Shown piece by piece: positions 43,875 through 53,118 of a DNA stretch of 64,000 nucleotides. Below the pieces are notes generated by a model. It saw nothing but the letters and a program-made list of their open reading frames with translations, ran no database searches and had not been told where the DNA came from. Location: the NCBI RefSeq assembly GCF_003987015.1, contig NZ_PIPQ01000001.1, positions 62,001 through 126,000 of the forward strand, given 5' to 3'. Origin of the DNA: Aliidiomarina taiwanensis. GTDB lineage: Bacteria > Pseudomonadota > Gammaproteobacteria > Enterobacterales > Alteromonadaceae. Made by a program: the position numbers and the translations under genes. Positions within the stretch are counted from its first letter, which is position 1, and each line of letters opens with the position of its first letter.

Positions 43875-44319
43875 AATAGTCGACAACAACTTTAACTGGT
43901 TTGCAAGTAAGTTTCCCGGGTCAAACCTGCGACAGGACGGGCCGATACCTTGGCTATGGCTCTGCCGTCATGGGGAAGAGCTTTATCTAGTGAATTCGTC
44001 CAGTGAAATGATTGATGAAGTGTCTGCGAGTAATGGAGGGATGCAGACAGTTGATGATGTGGCAGTATGGTTGGAAAGCAAGTCGCGCTATATATATAAC
44101 AATGTGGAGCCAAACCAAGCTGTCAAGGTTAACGAATACGATGGCTTTTATGACTTAGACTTTTTGATACAAGTATATATCAGGATACGCTCAGACCTAT
44201 TGGGGCATATGGAATTAAGAACTCCTTTGTCCAAGGGAGGATTAAAGCGTAATACTGCACTTATTTGGAACGAAGGAAAGCTAGGAAAAGACGTACAAGC
44301 TGAGAATATCAGCTCATAA
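43864..44319 (+). CDS. Unknown protein, last gene of the small operon
   Basis: A 151-residue protein starting at the ATG at 43864 (MENRIVDNNFNWFASKFPGS). It is soluble and aromatic-rich (GPIPWLWLCRHGEELYLVNS) with no motif that I recognise. It overlaps the preceding small gene, which supports co-translation of the set 40131-44319. A role in the island is likely but unknown. Confidence 0.55.
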   Translation: MENRIVDNNFNWFASKFPGSNLRQDGPIPWLWLCRHGEELYLVNSSSEMIDEVSASNGGMQTVDDVAVWLESKSRYIYNNVEPNQAVKVNEYDGFYDLDFLIQVYIRIRSDLLGHMELRTPLSKGGLKRNTALIWNEGKLGKDVQAENISS

Positions 44320-44468
44320 ACGATATGCTCCTGGTAGGATTAAAATGCTGATAACATGACCGAACTGATTAAAATATTGAGCGCTTGTTGTAGAAAAATT
44401 TCTACATAAAAACTCAGGTTTTAAAGGCAAGAGCTGAGGATTAATCAGCCTACGAGCCGAGCTGTTCT

Positions 44469-44792
44469 TCAGGCCTGCTTCATCGGCAGAACGTGAGGCT
44501 TTACACGTTTCACATTTTTCGCTTCCTGCTCGTAGGCTTGATGACGAACATCCCATAACTCAACCGCGTGCTGAATATTTAGCCAGAACTCCGGCGTATT
44601 CCCCAAAGCCGCTGCGAGTTTGATTGCCATGGATGCTGTCAGGGTGCCTTTGTCGTGTACGATTCGGCTGAGGGTGTTTCTGTGCACACCCATGGCTTCG
44701 GCAAGCTCACTGATTTCAATGTTCACCGGCTCCAGGAACTCGGTGACCAGCATTTGGCCCACGGTCACGGGACGACGTTTTGTAGTTCTCAT
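44469..44792 (-). CDS. higA: HigA-type antitoxin, XRE family
   Basis: A 107-residue antitoxin starting at the ATG at 44792 (MRTTKRRPVTVGQMLVTEFL) with GGAGG upstream; the open frame extends further but into the toxin region. The helix-turn-helix reads ISELAEAMGVHRNTLSRIVH, followed by LTASMAIKLAAALGNTPEFWLNIQ, the VapI/HigA family pattern. It would neutralise HigB and repress the shared promoter. It lies 14 bases after higB. Confidence 0.93.
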   Translation of the reverse strand: MRTTKRRPVTVGQMLVTEFLEPVNIEISELAEAMGVHRNTLSRIVHDKGTLTASMAIKLAAALGNTPEFWLNIQHAVELWDVRHQAYEQEAKNVKRVKPHVLPMKQA

Positions 44793-44806
44793 AACTATAA
44801 CCTCCT

Positions 44807-45100
44807 CTAACCCTTGTACGCGTGCGGGTCTAGGTACGTATCCAGGGCGGTGCTGTCTTCCCAGCGAAAGATCAGGCGATACTGTTTGTTTACCCGGATG
44901 GAACACCAGCCCGACAGGTTTCCCTGCAAATGCTCAAACCGGTTACCCGGTGGAACCCTCAAGTCTGACTCCTGCGTCGCGGCATCCAGAATCTGAATCT
45001 TCCTGAACAGAGCACCTTCAATGGTGCTGGGTATTTTCTTATGGCTCCGGTCTTGCTCGTAGAAAGCTTCCAGCCACGCATCCCTGAATTCAACCGCCAT
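44807..45100 (-). CDS. higB: HigB/RelE-type toxin (ribosome-dependent mRNA interferase)
   Basis: A 97-residue toxin of the RelE/HigB (plasmid maintenance killer) family: FRDAWLEAFYEQDRSHKKIP near the start, RKIQILDAATQESDLRVPPGNRFEHLQG in the middle, and WCSIRVNKQYRLIFRWED near the end, the usual active-site strand. It precedes its antitoxin, as in higBA systems. It sits close to the right end of the island, where it may help maintain the element. Confidence 0.93.
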   Translation of the reverse strand: MAVEFRDAWLEAFYEQDRSHKKIPSTIEGALFRKIQILDAATQESDLRVPPGNRFEHLQGNLSGWCSIRVNKQYRLIFRWEDSTALDTYLDPHAYKG

Positions 45101-45123
45101 AGTTACCTGATCACTTTTTGCTC

Positions 45124-45152
45124 ATTATATGCACAACAATGTTGTGCGTCAA
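45124..45152 (-). promoter_or_regulatory. higBA promoter with operator palindrome in its spacer
   Basis: On minus, TTGACG (45152-45147) and TATAAT (45129-45124) are 17 bases apart, a near-perfect promoter 24 bases before the higB ATG. The spacer coincides with a perfect inverted repeat GCACAACAATGTTGTGC (45131-45147), an obvious operator for HigA. Confidence 0.85.
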
Positions 45153-45423
45153 TGCCGTTTAAATGAGAATGAATCTGTTTAGGGTGTGATGTTACTATAG
45201 CTAAGGCTAACATGAAGGGTCTATGAGGCAGCATCAATGTCCGGATATTACAATTGAAGCATATGCAGAGTTCCCAGTTTCCCACTTATCCCAGTTTGGA
45301 ATTGGGTGATCAGGAGCCGGTTCTGAAGAAAATTACAAATATTTGCACTTCTTTCGCAATTTTTTGCACTCCGCAGGTGCTCCAACATATTTATAAGTTA
45401 TTGTTTTTAAATGGCATGTTAGA
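45153..45423. other. Island right end, no gene seen
   Basis: AT-rich sequence with no convincing gene. TTTGCACT occurs twice (about 45352 and 45363), and GTGCTCCAA follows at about 45378. These resemble the TTTGCTCC repeats at the left end and may be right-arm integrase sites, which is a weak inference. Confidence 0.4.
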
Positions 45424-45441
45424 TTCTGTATCGGTAAGTAA
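45424..45441 (+). other. attR: displaced mnmE 3' end
   Basis: TTCTGTATCGGTAAGTAA reads Phe-Cys-Ile-Gly-Lys-stop, the conserved end of MnmE, and matches 27573-27590 at 15 of 18 bases. No mnmE body precedes it. A small hairpin CCACT-CACTC-AGTGG (45442-45456) follows and may be what remains of the native mnmE terminator. It marks the right border of the island. Confidence 0.85.
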
Positions 45442-45471
45442 CCACTCACTCAGTGGCTAGTTGACTAAATA

Positions 45472-46143
45472 CTATGCGTGTAGCTCTGTATACCCACGAC
45501 GATACGTTAACAACCGCCCTTTGTAGGGTGGTTTCTCGTCTTTATCAAAAGGTACACGTTGTTCATTTAGGGTAAAACCTAAATCCGCGAGAGATCGGGT
45601 AAAGCGGTTCCGGTAACCACGGCCTGGGCAGCTAATGATCACTTTTGCTTTGTCGCTGGCTATACGCTCGATCAGTCCGGCTAGCATGTCGGCGTGATCT
45701 GGTTCATATAAAATATCGCTGCCGACGATCAAGTCAAAGCGGCCAATATCAAGCTTTTCGTCGGCCCAGGGCAAGTTAATGTAGGGGATGGGCTCTAACT
45801 TGTTAATAGTGGCATTGTGTATAAGAAAGCGTTTACTTAAGGGGTGGTAGTCGCTGGCTGTAATATTGGCTCCGCGGTGTTGCAATACAAGGCTGGGCAA
45901 AGCAAGTCCGCAACCTAATTCCAAAATACGTCGGTTTTCAATGTCCACATGTTTAACAGCTTTGGCAAGCACTCGGCTTGCTTGCCAAAGTTGCCCAAAC
46001 AAACTCCAACTAGCGGAACAAATTCCAGCTTGTTTTGCTTTACCTTCTGGGTCGGAATACTGGTTATGGTCACTTAATGCTTTTAATCGTGCTTTAAAAG
46101 CACCTACTTTTACTTTTAACTTCTTTGTGGAATAACCTTGCAT
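45472..46143 (-). CDS. Class I SAM-dependent methyltransferase, METTL21/Nnt1-like
   Basis: A 223-residue methyltransferase with AAAGGAG before its ATG. The SAM-binding motif is RILELGCGLALPSLVLQHRG, followed by ITASDYHPLS and the FDLIVGSDILYEPDH motif typical of the METTL21/nicotinamide N-methyltransferase-like group, many members of which methylate protein lysines. The substrate is not known. It is the first gene beyond the island and is divergent from the diguanylate cyclase. Confidence 0.8.
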   Translation of the reverse strand: MQGYSTKKLKVKVGAFKARLKALSDHNQYSDPEGKAKQAGICSASWSLFGQLWQASRVLAKAVKHVDIENRRILELGCGLALPSLVLQHRGANITASDYHPLSKRFLIHNATINKLEPIPYINLPWADEKLDIGRFDLIVGSDILYEPDHADMLAGLIERIASDKAKVIISCPGRGYRNRFTRSLADLGFTLNEQRVPFDKDEKPPYKGRLLTYRRGYTELHA

Positions 46144-46280
46144 ATAAAGCTCCTTTGCTTCTACTATTAAAGTTAATTATACCACTTATACATATTTATT
46201 ATTTTAGAGCCCACTTGTATGTTTTACGGGTTTTACAACCAGCGCTAAATTGTTAGCGTATAAAAACAAAAAGGCGTGTC

Positions 46281-48221
46281 ATGCTGAAGCAAATTGTGTA
46301 CCGGAGCCTACTATTTTGCGCATTACTTACAGCTATTTTGTGGCTTGCTAAAAGCTATTACGATAGTGACCTAAAAGAAGAAGCCTTTGCGCGGCACAAA
46401 CAAACCATTCAAAGTGCTCGCACGCTTCTTCATGAGCACATGCTTCGAACCACGCAAGACATACAGCAGCTGTCTCGATTTAACGCTATCCGCAACTTTG
46501 TTATATCTCCTTCCAGTGAAACGAAAGAGCAAGCTCAACATATCCTGTTAGAAACAGCTCGTGTATTTAGTCAGTACGACCAACTACGTATTATTGCTTT
46601 TGATGGCCAAGAGCTCATTCGTATCGACAATCAGGGAGCAGAACCGGAACTAGTTGCCACCGAGAAGTTGCAAAACAAGCTAACCCGTTACTATGTTCAA
46701 GAAGGATTGCAATTAAATCCAAACGAAATTTATATTTCTCCGCTAGATTTAAATAAAGAACATGGCCTTATTCAAACACCATATAAACCTATGGTGCGCA
46801 TTGTTAGCCCCATATTAAATAATGAAGGCATGCCAACAGCGTTACTTGTTTTAAACTATAAAGCCGCTGGGCTTCTCAACCAATTCCGCAATGCTTTTTC
46901 TAAGCTAGACCGAGCCATGCTGGTGAATCGTGACGGTTTTTGGCTTTCAAATCACTTCAAAGAAAATGAATGGGGCTGGGAGCTTAACAATACCCACTTA
47001 ACATTACGAAACTGGCACCCAAATTTATGGGAGCAAATGCAAAACAACGAAGTGGGCAGTGCTGTTATTAACGATGAGTTGTTTTCTTATCAAAATATTC
47101 ACCTAGCAAACATGTATGAAGGGACGTCCCATGGCCGGTACAAAGACAGCCTAAGTTTTAATAGCGACATAGTAGACAGGGTGTGGACTATTTTAGTGCA
47201 GTCTTCAAAAGAACAGTGGCAAGCAGGTGCTGTGTATAAAAGTTATTGGTTCAAGGTATTGCTTGTGGCTTTATATGTCATTGTTATTGCTTTGGTCTAT
47301 TCGCTTTCCATCCATAGATATCAGCACAAAGAAAATTTAAGACTTGAACGCCTGCAGTTGGCAAACTTCCGTGACTTATACGAAAACGCCCCTATTGGAT
47401 ACATTACGTTGGCCGCTGACGGCATGATTACCAACGTCAACAAAATGCTACTGAGTTATTTAGGTTACAAGCGAGAAGACTTAGTGGCCAAGGTGAACTT
47501 AAAAGACTTGGTGGTAAAAGACTCGGAAAGCCAAGCTCACGACTTATTAAACGCTTTAAGCGAAGCCCGCACTAAACAGCACCGATTGCTCATGAAATGC
47601 AAGAATGGCGACACCATTGTTGTGTCTTGTAACTTAACCTCACGCACCGACGGTATTCCAACCCTTGAGGTAGGTCGTTGCAGTGTGTTGGATGTAAGCG
47701 AACAAGTTAAACTTGAAAATCGTCTGCAACATTTGGCCCATAATGACCCATTAACTGGCCTAGCTAACCGCCGCTACTTCGACGAGTTCGCGACCCATGA
47801 ATTTGTGAAAGCCCAGCGCCACAAAAGCCCGATTAGCATACTTGCTATGGACATAGACCACTTCAAGAAAATCAACGATACCTACGGCCATGACGTGGGC
47901 GATGATATTTTGAAGTCTCTTGCAAATACTTGTGAGGGCGTAATACGCTCGACCGATATTATGGCCCGCTTTGGTGGAGAAGAATTTGTTATTCTCATGC
48001 CAGATATTGACTATGACGATGCAGTGATAAAAGCCAATGAGATACGGGAAACTCTCGCCGCATTGAAAACACCATTATCGAATGGTGGCATTGTACAGTT
48101 CACTATTTCAATTGGTGTGGCAGCATACTCAGCTGAATTAGACACTATAGATAAAATACTAAAGTCAGCAGATATGGCGCTTTACAAAGCGAAAGAAAGC
48201 GGTCGTAATAAAGTTTGCTAA
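46281..48221 (+). CDS. Membrane-bound PAS-GGDEF diguanylate cyclase
   Basis: A 646-residue protein predicted to make cyclic di-GMP. Membrane helix 1 lies at about 8-24, then a large periplasmic sensor (about 40-310, Cache-like by size and placement), helix 2 at about 323-345 (FKVLLVALYVIVIALVYSLS), a PAS domain (about 360-470, FRDLYENAPIGYITLAADGM), and a GGDEF domain with the active site GGEEF at 565-569. An intact I-site, RSTD (556-559), lies five residues before it, so product inhibition is likely. There is no EAL domain. The signal is unknown. Confidence 0.92.
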   Translation: MLKQIVYRSLLFCALLTAILWLAKSYYDSDLKEEAFARHKQTIQSARTLLHEHMLRTTQDIQQLSRFNAIRNFVISPSSETKEQAQHILLETARVFSQYDQLRIIAFDGQELIRIDNQGAEPELVATEKLQNKLTRYYVQEGLQLNPNEIYISPLDLNKEHGLIQTPYKPMVRIVSPILNNEGMPTALLVLNYKAAGLLNQFRNAFSKLDRAMLVNRDGFWLSNHFKENEWGWELNNTHLTLRNWHPNLWEQMQNNEVGSAVINDELFSYQNIHLANMYEGTSHGRYKDSLSFNSDIVDRVWTILVQSSKEQWQAGAVYKSYWFKVLLVALYVIVIALVYSLSIHRYQHKENLRLERLQLANFRDLYENAPIGYITLAADGMITNVNKMLLSYLGYKREDLVAKVNLKDLVVKDSESQAHDLLNALSEARTKQHRLLMKCKNGDTIVVSCNLTSRTDGIPTLEVGRCSVLDVSEQVKLENRLQHLAHNDPLTGLANRRYFDEFATHEFVKAQRHKSPISILAMDIDHFKKINDTYGHDVGDDILKSLANTCEGVIRSTDIMARFGGEEFVILMPDIDYDDAVIKANEIRETLAALKTPLSNGGIVQFTISIGVAAYSAELDTIDKILKSADMALYKAKESGRNKVC

Positions 48222-48289
48222 GGTACTACCCCTTTTAAAACGGGGGCATGTTATCATGCGGCAGTTCAAAAATAACATGAGACACACCT

Positions 48290-49438
48290 ATGAAACTCAT
48301 ACTTAAACTCATTGCGGGTATTCTGATCGGCTCCTTAGTGGGGCTGTTTGCGCCAGACTTTGTTACCCGTTTACTGCTTACCTTTAAGTCTTTATTTGGT
48401 GAGCTTCTATTCTTTGTAATCCCACTTCTTATTCTGTTCTTTATTACTAGTGGTATAGCCGCTTTACCAAAGAAAAGTGGCAAGCTGCTTGGCCGCACCT
48501 TGGGGGTCGCCTACCTGTCTACCGTTATTGCTGGCATCGGCGCTTTTTTAGTAGCGCGTATGGTGGTGCCCCTCTTAACGGCGAACAGCCAAGCCGTAAC
48601 GGAAGAACTGAATGGTAATGGTTTACTGCCCTTCATTACCATGGACATTCCTCCTGTGTTTGGTGTGATGACAGCCTTAGTGCTAGCCTTTGTTCTGGGG
48701 TTAGGTATTTCAGCAACTGGCTCTACAACACTGAAGTCTGCCAGCGACGAAGGCCGAGATATTATTGAAAACCTATTGGTAAAATTAATTATCCCGTTAT
48801 TGCCTGTGTATATTGCCGGGGTTTTTGCGGAAATGGCAGCAGCTGGTACCGTATTTGAAACCCTAAGAACGTTTGGGGTTATTCTTATTCTGGCCATTGT
48901 GCTGCACTGGGTGTACCTAACCAGCATGTTCTTTGCTGCAGGTATAAAAGCTGGTAAGTCGCCATTGAAGCTGATTAAAAACATGCTGCCAGCTTACTTC
49001 ACCGCATTAGGTACAATGTCGAGTGCAGCCACTATTCCCGTCACGCTACAAAGTGTAAAGAAGAACGGTGTTAACGAGGATATTGCTAACTTTACCGTTC
49101 CTTTATGTGCCACTACTCATTTGGCTGGCTCTACTATTACCATTGTTAGCTGCACCATGGCGGTTATGGTGCTACATAGTTCCCTGGCCATTCCAAGCTT
49201 AACCACAATGCTGCCATTTATATTAACCCTAGGCGTGGTTATGTTAGCCGCTCCTGGCGTGCCTGGTGGTGCTGTTATGTCAGCCGTTGGCTTGCTGGGT
49301 AGCATGCTTGGCTTTGGCGAAACGGCTATTGCCCTGATGATTGCTCTCTATATGGCACAAGACAGCTTTGGAACCGCTTGTAACGTAACAGGTGACGGCG
49401 CTATCGCCCTGTTTGTGAATACTGCAGCGAAGAAGTAA
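48290..49438 (+). CDS. Dicarboxylate/amino acid:cation symporter (DAACS family)
   Basis: A 382-residue, strongly hydrophobic inner-membrane transporter of the glutamate/aspartate/C4-dicarboxylate family. The serine-rich hairpin motif TMSSAATIPVTLQSVKKNGV and the late helices with PLCATTHLAGSTITIVSC and DSFGTACNVTGDGAIALFVN match the substrate- and Na+-binding core. The substrate (serine/threonine, glutamate or dicarboxylate) cannot be set from sequence. It is followed by a strong terminator. Confidence 0.88.
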   Translation: MKLILKLIAGILIGSLVGLFAPDFVTRLLLTFKSLFGELLFFVIPLLILFFITSGIAALPKKSGKLLGRTLGVAYLSTVIAGIGAFLVARMVVPLLTANSQAVTEELNGNGLLPFITMDIPPVFGVMTALVLAFVLGLGISATGSTTLKSASDEGRDIIENLLVKLIIPLLPVYIAGVFAEMAAAGTVFETLRTFGVILILAIVLHWVYLTSMFFAAGIKAGKSPLKLIKNMLPAYFTALGTMSSAATIPVTLQSVKKNGVNEDIANFTVPLCATTHLAGSTITIVSCTMAVMVLHSSLAIPSLTTMLPFILTLGVVMLAAPGVPGGAVMSAVGLLGSMLGFGETAIALMIALYMAQDSFGTACNVTGDGAIALFVNTAAKK

Positions 49439-49458
49439 TTTAAGGTAAAAAGAAAGAG

Positions 49459-49490
49459 AGCCTCACACCTAATGGGTGTGGGGCTTTTTT
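49459..49490. terminator. Bidirectional terminator after the symporter
   Basis: Stem AGCCTCACACC/GGGTGTGGGGCT with a TAAT loop is followed by a T-run on plus. The stop codon of the convergent PGPGW gene lies within the hairpin, so the structure is partly coding on minus. Confidence 0.85.
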
Positions 49491-49891
49491 AATGGTGGGC
49501 GCTGGTATTTCTTGCGTATCCAATTAAGTGAACGAAGCACGCCTGGCTTACGCACCAACCAACGTTCTAACTTATATTTATACGGTATGTCCGACACCAT
49601 AATAGCCATGAGTATACTTAGCAGCCCCTGCCCTGGTAATACCAACATAGCCACGCCCGCAAAGAATAAAAGCAGAGCAAAGGCATTACGCACAACGTAC
49701 AAAAAAATACGCGGTAGCGTCCAAAGACGCCTGCGCTGTTTGCCTACAAAGTAATGGGACGGCATACGCACCACCAGCACGGGTAATAGTGCAAACGACA
49801 CCAACAGCGAAACAATACTCGTACTAATAAGTACCGGTATATAGGGCTCTATCCAAGCTACCCACGCAGGTAAATATTCAATGTTTAGCAT
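49469..49891 (-). CDS. PGPGW-family transmembrane protein
   Basis: A 140-residue membrane protein with helices at about 14-40 and 66-92. The sequence FFAGVAMLVLPGQGLLSILM corresponds to the PGPGW motif region of a family of unknown function, followed by a basic cytoplasmic tail (VRKPGVLRSLNWIRKKYQRP). Its last codons sit inside the terminator hairpin. Physiological role is unknown. Confidence 0.75.
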   Translation of the reverse strand: MLNIEYLPAWVAWIEPYIPVLISTSIVSLLVSFALLPVLVVRMPSHYFVGKQRRRLWTLPRIFLYVVRNAFALLLFFAGVAMLVLPGQGLLSILMAIMVSDIPYKYKLERWLVRKPGVLRSLNWIRKKYQRPPLKKPHTH

Positions 49892-49934
49892 GTACAGTTT
49901 CGCTGTAAAAGTGTCGGGGCTGTCCGCTTAAAGC

Positions 49935-50792
49935 TTAGCGCAGTAATAACACGGGCACCTGAGCACTTTGCACCAATGCATTGGTGTGGCCGCCCACAAA
50001 GAAGTCACGAATGCGAGAGTGTCCATACGCACCCATCACCATGGCATGTATATTGTGTTCTGCAATATAGGCGTTCAACGCTTCTTCCACATCACCCGCA
50101 ATAATGGCCGTAGTAACCGCAAACCCTTGTTCCTGAAGTTGCTGTTCTGCCCAGTGCAACTGGGCTTGGTGATCTTTGCTGTCGGCTCCCACCATCACTA
50201 CATGCACTGGTAGCCCTTTAAATAAAGGGCTACTGGCAACCATAGACACGGCTTTCTGCGCTGTTTTGCTATGGTCATAGGCTATAAGAATACGTTCAGG
50301 GGCTTTAAACTCACCATGTACCACCCAAACCGGACGCGACACAGTCCGCACCAACTCTTCCACTTGATGCCCAATGCGGCGTTTACGACGGCTTTCTGTG
50401 CCCCGTTTGCCTTGACGGCCAATTACCAATAAGCGTACTTCATCTTCTATATCTAGCAGGGCATCGACCAAGTTGCCATGGCGCTGGCGTAGCAAAGGTT
50501 CTTCAAACTCAGTACTAATATGCTCTTGCGCCGCTTGTAAAAACACCTGGCCCTGTTCTCGAGCAAGCTTGGCGCGCTTTTCTTCTAGCTCTGCGATTTC
50601 TTCTAAAATACGCTGGCGCTGGTCAATATCAATTCGGCCACTAAAGTCGGAACTGTCCCCACTGCGATTATCATCTAATACATTCAGTAGAACCAAAGGG
50701 CTGCCCATGCGCTTAGCGGACCAGGCTGCGTAACTTGCAACCGTGTCACTCAAGGCTGAACCATCGATACATGCAACTGTATTTACTGTCAT
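49935..50792 (-). CDS. Tandem-domain universal stress protein
   Basis: A 285-residue protein with two UspA domains (about 1-150 and 160-285). The second carries the ATP-binding-type motif VMGAYGHSRIRDFFVGGHTNALVQS (GxxGHxxxxxxxxGS-like); the first has VIGRQGKRGTESRRKRRIGH. It lies 24 bases downstream of a SulP transporter on the same strand, a pairing seen in other marine gammaproteobacteria, and the two probably form an operon. Confidence 0.9.
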   Translation of the reverse strand: MTVNTVACIDGSALSDTVASYAAWSAKRMGSPLVLLNVLDDNRSGDSSDFSGRIDIDQRQRILEEIAELEEKRAKLAREQGQVFLQAAQEHISTEFEEPLLRQRHGNLVDALLDIEDEVRLLVIGRQGKRGTESRRKRRIGHQVEELVRTVSRPVWVVHGEFKAPERILIAYDHSKTAQKAVSMVASSPLFKGLPVHVVMVGADSKDHQAQLHWAEQQLQEQGFAVTTAIIAGDVEEALNAYIAEHNIHAMVMGAYGHSRIRDFFVGGHTNALVQSAQVPVLLLR

Positions 50793-50816
50793 TCTGATTC
50801 CCTTTATACCAGTAGG

Positions 50817-52295
50817 TTACGAGTTAGATAAATGGTCAATAGCGTCTGGTTTGTCGGAAACACCAAACTTGTCAACCACGGTGGCTGTCGCTTTATTCAT
50901 GCCTTCTACTACCACTTCAGCGCCTTCTCGGCGGAACTTCAAGACCACTTTGTCCAATGCGCCCACTGAAGTAATATCCCAGAAGTGTGCCCGATCAAGG
51001 TTAATAACCACTTTATCAAGTGCTTCATGGAAGTCGAATGACTCGCCAAACTTCTCGGCTGAAGTAAAGAACACCTGGCCCACAACATCGTACTGACGTT
51101 GTTTCCCGTCGTCTGACAGCGTAGAAGAAACATGCATATAGTTGCTAACTTTGGCCGCAAAGAAGAGCGCTGCTAATAGCACACCAACAAACACACCCAA
51201 GGCCAGGTTATGCGTCCATACTACCACCACAACCGTCGCCACCATCACAATGTTGGTACTTAATGGGTGTTTACGTAAGTCCGCTACAGACTGCCAACTA
51301 AAGGTACCTATGGACACCATAATCATGACCGCAACAAGCGCTGCCATGGGTACTTGGGACACCCAGTCACTTAAAAACACAACCAGAATAATAAGGCCCG
51401 TTCCCGCCACTAACATGGACAAACGACCCCGACCACCCGACTTTACGTTAATCACCGACTGACCTATCATGGCACACCCGGCCATACCACCCATTAAGCC
51501 TGCACCAATATTGGCAATTCCTTGGCCGCGGCACTCTTTATTTCGGTCTGACTTAGTATCTGTTAGGTCATCTACTATGGTCTGCGTCATCATCGACTCA
51601 AGCAAACCCACCATAGCCAATGGGAAAGCGTAAGGCAGAATAATGCTTAAAGTTTCTAAATTCAGCGGGATATTTGGTAAGAAGAACACGGGTAAGGTGT
51701 CTGGTAGTTCTCCCATATCTCCTACTGTGCGGACATCAATGCCAAAGAACATCACAATGGCAGTAATGATAATGATAGAAATAAGGGGGGAAGGTACGGC
51801 TTTGGTTATGTAGGGCAGTCCATAAATAATACCTAAACCCGCTGCAGTTAAGGCATACACATGCCAAGTAACGTCGATAAGTTCAGGTAATTGCGCCATA
51901 AAAATAAGAATAGCCAAAGCATTTACAAAGCCTGTTACGACGGAGCGGGACACAAACCGCATAAGACTACCTAGCTTTAAAAGCCCAAAAACTAACTGAA
52001 TAACACCGGTTAGAATGGTTGCTGCAAGCAAGTACTCTAGGCCGTAGTCTTTCACGAGCGTGACCATAAGTAAGGCCATAGCCCCTGTAGCAGCCGATAT
52101 TTGCCCTGGGCGACCACCTATAAAGGCCATGATCACACATATACAAAAAGACGCATACAAACCAACTTTCGGGTCGACACCGGCAATAATAGAAAAGGCA
52201 ATGGATTCTGGTATAAGTGCTAGCGCAACCACAAGACCTGCGAGTATGTCGGGCCTAATATTGCCAAACCATTCTTTTTTCCAATCACTTTTCAT
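50817..52295 (-). CDS. SulP-family inorganic anion transporter
   Basis: A 492-residue SLC26/SulP transporter. About 10-14 membrane segments (about 15-400) include [22 protein letters not shown] and [28 protein letters not shown], typical of the family core, followed by a C-terminal STAS domain (about 410-485: [20 protein letters not shown]). The substrate could be sulfate or bicarbonate; the sequence does not decide. It is the upstream partner of the UspA gene. Confidence 0.92.
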   Translation of the reverse strand: MKSDWKKEWFGNIRPDILAGLVVALALIPESIAFSIIAGVDPKVGLYASFCICVIMAFIGGRPGQISAATGAMALLMVTLVKDYGLEYLLAATILTGVIQLVFGLLKLGSLMRFVSRSVVTGFVNALAILIFMAQLPELIDVTWHVYALTAAGLGIIYGLPYITKAVPSPLISIIIITAIVMFFGIDVRTVGDMGELPDTLPVFFLPNIPLNLETLSIILPYAFPLAMVGLLESMMTQTIVDDLTDTKSDRNKECRGQGIANIGAGLMGGMAGCAMIGQSVINVKSGGRGRLSMLVAGTGLIILVVFLSDWVSQVPMAALVAVMIMVSIGTFSWQSVADLRKHPLSTNIVMVATVVVVVWTHNLALGVFVGVLLAALFFAAKVSNYMHVSSTLSDDGKQRQYDVVGQVFFTSAEKFGESFDFHEALDKVVINLDRAHFWDITSVGALDKVVLKFRREGAEVVVEGMNKATATVVDKFGVSDKPDAIDHLSNS

Positions 52296-52677
52296 GTATC
52301 TTCCTACTAAAGTTAACAGTTATATGCCTAGACTATTTGCTAGTCTCATCACAATATGGTTACCAAATAACCAATAATGAAATATAAATTTATTGTTATT
52401 TATCAATAACTAAAATAAAAAAGTTTTGTTATAGATAAAGTTAAGCAGCTTAAAACTGGGCTTGGTGCCGATTTTTGAATTTAAACCGGCTAAAGACCAA
52501 GTTAACCTGCCTTAAATTAGCTGATATGTGGTAGTTAGCTTCAAAATAAAAGCGAATACTAAAGGCGTACACACAGCCTTACAAGCAACTTATAAATAAA
52601 GTGCACTTTACTTGTTGCTATTTTTGCTAAACAACTTCAAATTTAACCACAAACACGCCAACGAAACGTCTTAAATT
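52296..52677. other. Divergent intergenic region sulP/mioC
   Basis: An AT-rich 382-bp region without a gene. It holds the promoters of the minus-strand SulP operon and of mioC. A perfect palindrome AAAGTGCACTTT (52598-52609) nested inside AGCAAC...GTTGCT arms lies about 70 bases before mioC and could be an operator; no regulator can be named. Confidence 0.5.
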
Positions 52678-53118
52678 ATGAGCAAACCTATCGAAATTCT
52701 TGTCGGAACCACCGCCGGTAACACCGAGTTTTTAGCCAGCGAACTCGAGCTATATTTACAAGGTCAAGGCTTAAAAACTGAGTTTCACGACTACCCGAAA
52801 TGGGATGATCTTAATCTAAAGGCCAGCTTTTTATTTTGTATTGCAACCCATGGAGCTGGAGAGTATGCAGAAAGCATTGCCGAGCTAATGGAGCATATTG
52901 AACAACTTCAGCCAGATCTTACCCACATGCATTATGCTTTAGTGGCGATCGGCGACTCGAGTTACGACACCTATTGTAGCGCAGGTATCGCTGCGAATAA
53001 ACTTCTCCAAAGCCTAGGTGCCGTAAGCCTTAGCCCGATGTTAAAAATAGACATGATGACCGCTTTAGAACCTGAAGCCATTGCGTTAGAATGGCTAAAG
53101 CACATTCGCTGGCCATAA
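52678..53118 (+). CDS. mioC: Flavodoxin-like protein MioC
   Basis: MioC is a small FMN-binding flavodoxin-fold protein beside oriC; in E. coli its transcription runs into the origin. The 146 residues show the FMN phosphate loop GTTAGNTEFLASELE, then ATHGAGEYAES and VAIGDSSYDTYCSAG for the isoalloxazine loops. It is followed directly by oriC, on the same strand as in enterobacteria. Confidence 0.93.
   Translation: MSKPIEILVGTTAGNTEFLASELELYLQGQGLKTEFHDYPKWDDLNLKASFLFCIATHGAGEYAESIAELMEHIEQLQPDLTHMHYALVAIGDSSYDTYCSAGIAANKLLQSLGAVSLSPMLKIDMMTALEPEAIALEWLKHIRWP

Noticed and set aside
27591-45423. That the island is SGI1 itself
   Set aside because: Only the target site is shared; the integrase type and cargo do not resemble SGI1 (no resistance integron or tra-like genes).
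45254-45460. 68-codon plus-strand ORF spanning the attR site
   Set aside because: It reads through attR in a different frame from FCIGK-stop and has no Shine-Dalgarno or similarity.
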